5,340 bases of DNA from an uncultured beta proteobacterium (lineage in GTDB: Bacteria > Pseudomonadota > Gammaproteobacteria > Burkholderiales > Burkholderiaceae_C): positions 1 to 5,340 of the forward strand of contig CAISIP010000536.1 of assembly GCA_903885415.1 (NCBI GenBank), given 5' to 3'. This document shows, in pieces, positions 1-5,340 of this stretch. The notes below the pieces were generated by a model that worked only from the letters and a program-made list of their open reading frames with translations, had not been told where the DNA came from and did not search any database. Position 1 is the first letter of the stretch; the number at the start of each line of letters is the position of its first letter. The translations under genes were made by a program, and so were the position numbers.

Positions 1-1
1 C

Positions 2-1630
2 GAGAACGCCAGCAACCTGGTCGCGGTGCTGCGGCCGCTGATCAGCCCCAACAACACGAGCAACGTCACCCCGGGCAACAACAGCCTTGTGATCACCGAT
101 TACGCCGACAACCTGAAACGCCTGGCGCGGGTGATCGCGGCGATGGACTTGCCCAGCGCCACCGAGGTTGAGGTCTGGCCGCTCAAGCACGCGCTGGCGG
201 TGGACCTGGCGCCGCTGGTACTGCGACTGACGCAGTCCGGGGCTACTGGCGCCGGGCAGGGCCAAGCCGACGGCGCATTTCGCACCGCGGTTGTCGCCGA
301 ACCGCGCAGCAACGCGCTGATCGTCCGCGCCGCCAATCCGGCCCGGGTCGCTCTGATCCGATCGCTGGTCGAGCGGCTTGACCAACCTTCGAGCAAGGAC
401 GCGGCGGGCAATATTCATGTGGTCTACCTGAAGAACGCCGACGCGACCAAGCTCGCGGTCACCTTGCGTGCGGCACTGGCTGGCACACCGGTTTCGCCGA
501 CTCCGGCCGCAGCCTCTGCAACCGGGGCGGCCGCGGCAACCGCCGCCGCCGCATCGGCACCGCCATCCACCGGCGGACAGATACAGGCCGACCCGGCGAC
601 CAATGCACTGGTGATCACCGCGCCCGAGCCGCAGTACCGGCAGTTGCGCGCGGTGATCGACTTGCTCGATGCGCGACGCGCCCAGGTGTTCGTCGAGTCG
701 TTGATCGCCGAGGTCAATGCCGACCGGGCGGCTGAGTTCGGCATCCAGTGGCAGGGGGCCCTGGGCAAGAACGGCGACAGCAGTATCGGTTTGCTCGGCA
801 CCAATTTTGGCGCCGGCGGCACCAACATCGTATCGCTCGCATCGGGCGCAATCGACGGTACGGTCGCCCCGGCAAAGGGCCTCAATATCGGCATCGCCAA
901 CCGCACCAACGGCGTCTATGTACTCGGCACCCTGGCCCGCTTTCTGCAAAACACCGGCGACGGAAACATCCTGTCAACGCCCAACCTGCTGACGCTCGAC
1001 AATGAAGAGGCCAAGATTGTGATTGGTCAGAACGTGCCCTTTGTGACAGGTTCGTTCACCAACACCAGCGCCGGGAGCTCTGGTGCCGTCAACCCGTTTC
1101 AGACCATTGAGCGCAAGGATGTTGGGCTGACATTGCGCGTGCGGCCGCAAATTAGCGAAAGTGGAACCGTCAAGCTGACGATTTTTCAGGAGGTCTCGAG
1201 CGTGCAGGCCTCGTCGATCAATTCGCCCACCGGACTGATCACCAACAAGCGCTCGATCGAGTCGAGCGTGCTGGTCGACGACGGGTCGATCGTGGTTCTG
1301 GGCGGATTGCTGCAGGACGAGTACGCGGGTAACCAGGAAAAGGTGCCCGGTCTGGGCGACGTGCCGTTTTTTGGCAACCTGTTCAAGAGCGAGACGCGCT
1401 CGCGTAAAAAGACCAATCTCATGGTGTTCCTGCGTCCGGTTGTGGTCCGTGACGCGGCAGCGGTGGACGCGCTGTCGATGGACCGTTACCAGCAGATGCG
1501 CACTGGACAGCAGGGCTTGCAGCCGAGCCCAAACCCTGCGCTGCCTATTTCCGATCCGCCGGTGCTGCCAGCTGCTGCGTTGCGCGTTGCGCCATCGTAT
1601 TCCCCGCCAATGGCGCCAGCGCCGAAATAG
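2..1630 (+). CDS. gspD: Type II secretion system secretin GspD, 5'-truncated by the window edge
   Basis: GspD forms the multimeric outer-membrane channel through which folded periplasmic proteins leave the cell. The frame is open from base 2, so the GTG at 26 is an internal valine and not the start. The signal peptide, N0 domain and first part of N1 are missing. Of 542 visible residues, about 1-50 are the end of N1 (NNSLVITDYADNLKRLARVI), about 53-128 are N2, and about 137-222 are N3, interrupted by an Ala/Pro-rich insertion at about 159-188. The secretin barrel runs from about 228 to 484. It carries a gate-like NVPFVTGSF near 344-352, GLTLRVRP near 375-382 and the secretin signature VPGLGDVPFFGNLF near 448-461, ending in KTNLMVFLRPVVVRD. 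A roughly 58-residue tail follows, and its last 35 residues include 12 prolines. The gene ends 34 bases before gspE and is probably co-transcribed with it. Related secretins such as PilQ are unlikely given the N1-N2-N3 layout and the gspE and gspF neighbours. Confidence 0.96.
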   Translation, partial: ENASNLVAVLRPLISPNNTSNVTPGNNSLVITDYADNLKRLARVIAAMDLPSATEVEVWPLKHALAVDLAPLVLRLTQSGATGAGQGQADGAFRTAVVAEPRSNALIVRAANPARVALIRSLVERLDQPSSKDAAGNIHVVYLKNADATKLAVTLRAALAGTPVSPTPAAASATGAAAATAAAASAPPSTGGQIQADPATNALVITAPEPQYRQLRAVIDLLDARRAQVFVESLIAEVNADRAAEFGIQWQGALGKNGDSSIGLLGTNFGAGGTNIVSLASGAIDGTVAPAKGLNIGIANRTNGVYVLGTLARFLQNTGDGNILSTPNLLTLDNEEAKIVIGQNVPFVTGSFTNTSAGSSGAVNPFQTIERKDVGLTLRVRPQISESGTVKLTIFQEVSSVQASSINSPTGLITNKRSIESSVLVDDGSIVVLGGLLQDEYAGNQEKVPGLGDVPFFGNLFKSETRSRKKTNLMVFLRPVVVRDAAAVDALSMDRYQQMRTGQQGLQPSPNPALPISDPPVLPAAALRVAPSYSPPMAPAPK

Positions 1631-1664
1631 CCCAGGCCGCGGCCGTCCACAGCACCCGATCGCG

Positions 1665-3053
1665 ATGAAGTTTCCGCTTCCCTACGCCTTTGCCCGGGAG
1701 AACCAACTGCTGCTGGAGGACGACGGCGCCCGGCAGACGCTGGTGCTGCACGCCGCCTCGGCGCGCGGCGCGGTGGGCGAGGTGCTGCGCAAGTACCCGG
1801 TGCATGCCATGGAGGCGATGCCCCCCGAACAGTTGGTGCAGCGCATCAGCGCCGCCTACGCGCAGGGGGAGTCGAGCGCCGCGCGGGTAGCCAGTGAGGT
1901 TGAAGCCGACGCCGACCTCGGGCGCATGATGCAGGAGCTGCCGGCGGTCGAGGACTTGCTGGAGGCCGCCGATGATGCGCCGATCATTCGCCTGCTCAAC
2001 GCGCTGCTGACCCAGGCCGCGCGGGACGGTGCCAGCGATATCCACATCGAACCCTACGAACGCCACAGCAGCGTGCGCTTCAGGGTCGACGGGACGCTGC
2101 GCGAAGTGGTGCAGCCCAACCGTGCGCTGCACGCGGCGCTGATATCGCGGCTGAAGATAATGGCCGAGCTCGATATTTCGGAGAAGCGCCTGCCGCAGGA
2201 CGGACGGATCAGCCTGCGCATCGGCACCCGTGCGGTCGACGTGCGGGTCAGCACATTGCCCAGCGCGCACGGCGAGCGTGCGGTGCTGCGCCTGCTTGAC
2301 AAGAGTGGCAGCAAGCTCAGTCTGCAGGCCGTGGGCATGGAGGGCCAGACGCTCAGCCGCTTCGAGCGACTGATCGCGCAGCCGCACGGCATCATCCTGG
2401 TGACGGGGCCAACCGGCTCGGGAAAGACGACCACGCTGTACGCCGCGCTGAGCCGCCTCGATGCGAGCCACAGCAACATCATGACGGTTGAGGATCCGAT
2501 TGAGTACGAGCTCTCCGGCATAGGCCAGACGCAAGTCAACGCCAAGATAGACCTCAGCTTTGCCAAGGCGCTGCGTGCGATCCTGCGCCAGGATCCCGAC
2601 GTGATCATGATCGGCGAGATCCGCGACTTCGAGACCGCGCAGATCGCGATCCAGGCATCGCTGACCGGCCATTTGGTGCTGGCCACGCTGCACACCAACG
2701 ACGCTGCCAGCGCGGTGACACGGCTCACCGACATGGGCGTCGAGCCCTTTTTGCTGAGTTCGTCGCTGCTGGGCGTGCTGGCGCAGCGGCTGGTGCGCAA
2801 GTGGTGCACGCATTGCCGCGGCAAGGGCTGCGCGCATTGCGGCCAGTCGGGCTACTCCGGGCGCACGGGTATTTACGAGTTGCTGGTGGCCGACGACCCG
2901 ATCCGGGCGCAGATCCATAACAGGGCGTCGGAGGCCGCTATCCGGGCTGCAGCAATCGCCTCCGGAATGACGCTGATGCGCGACGACGGCGAGCGCTTGG
3001 TGCGCGACGGCGTGACGGGACGCGAGGAGCTGATTCGCGTGACCCGCGATTAG
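1665..3053 (+). CDS. gspE: Type II secretion system ATPase GspE
   Basis: GspE is the cytoplasmic hexameric ATPase that drives pseudopilus assembly, docking on GspL and GspF. I chose the ATG at 1665 because family-like sequence (LPYAFARENQLLLEDD) begins directly after it. The frame is open further upstream, but there it overlaps gspD and reads as shadow sequence. No Shine-Dalgarno is visible, so coupling to gspD translation is plausible. The protein has 462 residues, somewhat short against the roughly 500 of classical GspE. Residues 1-75 are a short N-terminal domain, and the SDIHIEP...FRVDG region is at 124-143. The Walker A motif GPTGSGKTT is at 248-256, the Asp box TVEDPIEY at 274-281, the Walker B region LRQDPDVIMIGEIRD at 307-321, and the His box TGHLVLATLHTNDA at 334-347. 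All nucleotide-binding motifs look intact. A metal-binding four-cysteine motif, CTHCRGKGCAHC, sits at 381-392 with an unusually short spacer. PilB or other type IV pilus ATPases are the alternative, but the flanking gspD and gspF argue against them. Confidence 0.97.
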   Translation: MKFPLPYAFARENQLLLEDDGARQTLVLHAASARGAVGEVLRKYPVHAMEAMPPEQLVQRISAAYAQGESSAARVASEVEADADLGRMMQELPAVEDLLEAADDAPIIRLLNALLTQAARDGASDIHIEPYERHSSVRFRVDGTLREVVQPNRALHAALISRLKIMAELDISEKRLPQDGRISLRIGTRAVDVRVSTLPSAHGERAVLRLLDKSGSKLSLQAVGMEGQTLSRFERLIAQPHGIILVTGPTGSGKTTTLYAALSRLDASHSNIMTVEDPIEYELSGIGQTQVNAKIDLSFAKALRAILRQDPDVIMIGEIRDFETAQIAIQASLTGHLVLATLHTNDAASAVTRLTDMGVEPFLLSSSLLGVLAQRLVRKWCTHCRGKGCAHCGQSGYSGRTGIYELLVADDPIRAQIHNRASEAAIRAAAIASGMTLMRDDGERLVRDGVTGREELIRVTRD

Positions 3054-3072
3054 CGCGCCTTGCCCAAGCGCC

Positions 3073-4314
3073 ATGCCTGCATATACCTTTGAAGCGCTCG
3101 ATGCCCAGGGCATTTTGCGCAAGGGCGTTTTGGAGGCAGAAACCGCCCGGGCTGCGCGCGGCGCGCTGCGGGCGCAGACGCTGCTGCCGCTGTTCGTTGA
3201 AGCGGTGGGCGTGCCGGGGACATCCGATTCCACCCTTCAGGCGCGGACCGGCCAAGCGCGTGCGCTGTTTGCCGGACCCATCTTCAACGCCGGCCAGCTC
3301 GCGGTCTGGACGCGCCAGCTCGCCGGCCTGGTGTCGGCCAGTCTGCCGCTGGAGCGCGCGTTGACGGCGCTGTGCGACGAGGCTGAGGACCCGCGCCAGC
3401 GCAACCTGGTCGCGGCGCTGCGCGCCGAAGTGAACTCGGGCAGCAGTTTTGCCAAGGCGCTGGCCTTGCACCCGCGCGAGTTTTCTGGCATCTACTGCTC
3501 GGTCATTGGTGCCGGCGAGCAAAGCGGCAACCTGGGCCAGGTGCTGGAGCGCCTGGCCGACGATCTGGCCGAGCAGCAGGAGCTGCGCGCCAAGCTGGTG
3601 GGCGCGGCGCTGTACCCGGCCATCGTCACGCTGGTGGCGGTGGCGATTGTGATGTTCCTGGTCGGCTATGTGGTGCCCCAGGTAGCGAATGTCTTCGCCG
3701 GCACCAAGAAGGCATTGCCCTGGTTGACGTTGGCGATGCTGACCCTCAGCGCGGCGGTGCGCAGCTACGGATGGCTCGCGGCGCTGGCGCTGGCCGCGGG
3801 CCTTGTCGGCGGGCGCTTCGCACTGCGCAACGAGGCGCTGCGTGAACGATACGACGGCGCCTTTTTGCGGCTTCCGCTGCTGGGAAGGCTGGCGCGCGGC
3901 TACAACGCGGCGCGCTTCGCCAACACGCTGGCGATGCTCGCGGCGGCAGGCGTCCCGATTCTCAAGGCCTTGCAGGCGGCGGCCGAGACGCTCAATAACC
4001 GGGCCATGCGCGCCGACGCGCTGGCCGCCCTGGTGATGGTGCGCGAGGGTGCGCCGTTGGCATCGGCGCTGGGCCAGAAGAAACGATTCCCGGGCCTGCT
4101 GTCGATGTTCGCGCGCCTAGGCGAGCAGACCGGCCAGCTGCCGGCCATGCTGCAGCGCGCGGCAGCCCAGCTGGCCAACGATGTGCAGCGCCGTTCGATG
4201 CGGTTGGCGACGATCTTGGAGCCGCTACTCATCGTGGTGATGGGGCTGGTTGTGATGCTGATCGTGCTGGCCGTCATGCTGCCAATCATCCAGCTTAATC
4301 AGCTGGTGCGCTGA
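3073..4314 (+). CDS. gspF: Type II secretion system inner-membrane platform protein GspF
   Basis: GspF is the polytopic inner-membrane protein of the T2SS assembly platform; it contacts GspE and GspL and is thought to pass ATPase motion to the pseudopilus. The ATG at 3073 gives MPAYTFEALDAQGILRKGVL, the family's usual opening, and a 413-residue protein close to the normal length of about 400. Residues 1-65 are the cytoplasmic N-terminal region. Two T2SF domains follow, at about 73-198 and 276-400. Each contains the family repeat, seen as GAGEQSGNLGQVLERLA at 146-162 and RLGEQTGQLPAMLQRAA at 348-364. Hydrophobic segments at about 178-201, 226-247 and 382-405 fit the expected three transmembrane helices. 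It lies 19 bases after gspE with no evident Shine-Dalgarno, consistent with one operon. A type IV pilus PilC is the main alternative and is disfavoured by the gspD and gspE neighbours. Confidence 0.96.
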   Translation: MPAYTFEALDAQGILRKGVLEAETARAARGALRAQTLLPLFVEAVGVPGTSDSTLQARTGQARALFAGPIFNAGQLAVWTRQLAGLVSASLPLERALTALCDEAEDPRQRNLVAALRAEVNSGSSFAKALALHPREFSGIYCSVIGAGEQSGNLGQVLERLADDLAEQQELRAKLVGAALYPAIVTLVAVAIVMFLVGYVVPQVANVFAGTKKALPWLTLAMLTLSAAVRSYGWLAALALAAGLVGGRFALRNEALRERYDGAFLRLPLLGRLARGYNAARFANTLAMLAAAGVPILKALQAAAETLNNRAMRADALAALVMVREGAPLASALGQKKRFPGLLSMFARLGEQTGQLPAMLQRAAAQLANDVQRRSMRLATILEPLLIVVMGLVVMLIVLAVMLPIIQLNQLVR

Positions 4315-4315
4315 A

Positions 4316-4336
4316 CGCTCGGGGGCTTCCCGAGCG
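4316..4336. terminator. GC-rich hairpin between converging genes, candidate bidirectional terminator
   Basis: An 8-bp perfect inverted repeat, CGCTCGGG (4316-4323) and CCCGAGCG (4329-4336), encloses a 5-base loop. It starts two bases after the gspF stop codon and ends three bases before the stop codon of the opposing aminotransferase gene. The + strand continues with CTTTC and the - strand with TTCAG, so the U-tracts are weak on both sides. The position and GC-rich stem fit an intrinsic terminator serving both genes. The poor U-tracts mean it could instead mainly protect 3' ends or act together with Rho. Confidence 0.6.
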
Positions 4337-4339
4337 CTT

Positions 4340-5340
4340 TCAGATCACCTTGGCGATCGACGCGCAGACGTAGTCGATGTTCTGGCTGTTGAGCGCTGCC
4401 ACGCACATGCGGCCGCTGTCGGTGCCATAAATGCCGAACTCTTCGCGCAGTCGCACCATCTGCTGTTGGCTCAGGCCCGAGTAGCTGAACATGCCGATCT
4501 GCCGGGTGATAAACCCCATGTCCTGCTGCACGCCGGCGGCCTTGAGTCCGTCAACCAGCTTTTGGCGCATGGTCTTGATGCGTAAGCGCATCTCGCCCAG
4601 TTCCTTTTCCCACATGGCGCGCCATTGCGGGTTGGCCATCACCGCCGCGACGACCGCGCCGCCATGGGTGGGGGGCGTGCTGTAGTTGGTGCGAATCGCA
4701 ATCTTGAGTTGGCTGAGCACGCGACTGGCCTCGTCCTTGTTCTGGCACAGCACGCTGAGCGCGCCGACGCGCTCGCCGTACAGGCTAAAGCTCTTGCTGA
4801 AGCTGGTCGACACCAGAAAGCACAGGCCGGCGTCGACGAACTTCTGCACAGCGGCGCCATCTTCCCGGATGCCTGAGCCAAAACCCTGGTAGGCCATGTC
4901 CAGAAACGGAACCAGCGCGCGGCCCTTGCATGCGGCGACCACCTGGTCCCATTGTGCCGGCGTGATGTCGTACCCGGTCGGGTTGTGGCAGCAAGCGTGC
5001 AGCACGACCACGGTTCCTGCGGCCGCTGCGTTGAGTGCGCCGATCATGCCGTCGAAGTTGACGTCGCGCCGCGCGGCGTCGTAGTAGGGGTGCGACTGCA
5101 CCGTGAAACCGGCACCGGCGAAAAGTGCCCGGTGGTTTTCCCAGCTTGGGTCGCTGATCATCACGGCGGCGTCGGGGTTGAGCTTTTTGAGGAAGTCGGC
5201 GCCGACCTTCAGCCCCCCGGTTCCGCCGATGGCCTGCACCGTCGCCACCCGGCCGGATAGGACCGGCTCGGAGTCGTCGCCAAACACCAGCGACTTCACT
5301 GCGGCGTCGTAGGCTGCGATGCCGTCTATTGGCAGGTAGC
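4340..5340 (-). CDS. tyrB: Class I pyridoxal-phosphate aminotransferase, TyrB-like (aromatic amino acid aminotransferase), 5'-truncated
   Basis: This enzyme family transfers amino groups between aromatic or dicarboxylic amino acids and 2-oxoglutarate in the cytoplasm, the last step of tyrosine and phenylalanine synthesis. The frame runs off the right edge: in-frame YLPIDGIAAYDAAV precedes the GTG at 5299, so that codon is internal. There are 332 visible residues, and about 65 are missing if the protein has the usual length near 398. Numbering visible residues from the edge, the cofactor and substrate residues of the aspartate aminotransferase fold are present: Asn119 in CCHNPTG, Asp147 and Tyr150 in LDMAYQGFG, the Schiff-base Lys182 in STSFSKSFSLYGERVG, and Arg190 in that same motif. 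Arg216 in AIRTNYS and Arg310 in SGRMCVAALN match the carboxylate-binding Arg292 and Arg386 of E. coli AspC. SLYGERVGALSVLC and GRMCVAALN look more like TyrB than AspC. The family is secure; aromatic versus aspartate preference is inferred. The gene converges on gspF and its promoter lies outside the window. Confidence 0.9.
   Translation of the reverse strand, partial: YLPIDGIAAYDAAVKSLVFGDDSEPVLSGRVATVQAIGGTGGLKVGADFLKKLNPDAAVMISDPSWENHRALFAGAGFTVQSHPYYDAARRDVNFDGMIGALNAAAAGTVVVLHACCHNPTGYDITPAQWDQVVAACKGRALVPFLDMAYQGFGSGIREDGAAVQKFVDAGLCFLVSTSFSKSFSLYGERVGALSVLCQNKDEASRVLSQLKIAIRTNYSTPPTHGGAVVAAVMANPQWRAMWEKELGEMRLRIKTMRQKLVDGLKAAGVQQDMGFITRQIGMFSYSGLSQQQMVRLREEFGIYGTDSGRMCVAALNSQNIDYVCASIAKVI

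Noticed and set aside
12..33. Near-identical 22-base match between gspD (12-33) and gspF (3401-3422), differing at one base
   Set aside because: Both encode NLVA(V/A)LR-like residues using the preferred GC-rich codons. The flanks do not match, so this is probably a chance similarity and not a repeat element.
1371..1664. Upstream in-frame extension of gspE
   Set aside because: The extra 98 codons overlap the conserved end of gspD in another frame and read as Arg/Cys/Trp-rich shadow sequence, whereas family-like sequence starts at the ATG at 1665.
2054..2824. 256-codon open frame on the - strand inside gspE
   Set aside because: It is a second antisense shadow of gspE with serine- and arginine-rich sequence, and no start signal or family match.
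1545..3233. 562-codon open frame on the - strand across gspE
   Set aside because: It lies antisense to a clearly recognised gene, has a compositionally biased translation without recognisable domains, and long antisense frames are expected in GC-rich coding DNA.
3508..4164. Repeated GEQ(S/T)G-x-L motif within gspF, possible gene duplication or recombination
   Set aside because: The two copies are the known internal repeat of T2SF domains in every GspF family protein, not a recent duplication.
4952..5312. Overlapping + strand frames opposite the aminotransferase gene
   Set aside because: They are antisense shadows of a gene with all its catalytic residues intact, with no domain or ribosome binding site of their own.

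Overview
The window holds the 3' part of a type II secretion system (T2SS) operon on the + strand, followed by a convergent aminotransferase gene on the - strand. It is GC-rich and almost entirely coding, with no gene-free stretch longer than 34 bases. The overall GC-rich coding style, the GspE and GspF sequences and the D-E-F gene order suggest a betaproteobacterium, probably Burkholderiales and perhaps Comamonadaceae. That placement is an inference from remembered family sequences, not from a search.

Layout: bases 2-1630 encode GspD, the outer-membrane secretin, with its N-terminus cut off by the window edge. After 34 bases comes gspE (1665-3053), the cytoplasmic secretion ATPase. After a further 19 bases comes gspF (3073-4314), the inner-membrane platform protein. 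The 25-base gap that follows (4315-4339) is mostly filled by a GC-rich hairpin, a good candidate for a terminator shared by both converging genes. Bases 4340-5340 on the - strand encode most of a class I aminotransferase that resembles TyrB (aromatic amino acid aminotransferase). Its N-terminus lies beyond the right edge.

The three gsp genes supply different layers of one machine. GspE hydrolyses ATP, GspF anchors it to the inner membrane, and the pseudopilus made by genes outside this window pushes folded periplasmic exoproteins through the GspD channel. No pseudopilin gene follows gspF, so the window shows the downstream end of the operon. The aminotransferase looks like an unrelated housekeeping neighbour.

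I see no mobile element, CRISPR array, RNA gene or undescribed system. The points most worth checking are modest: a very compact four-cysteine motif in GspE, two low-complexity segments in GspD, the shared hairpin, and the lack of Shine-Dalgarno sequences before gspE and gspF.
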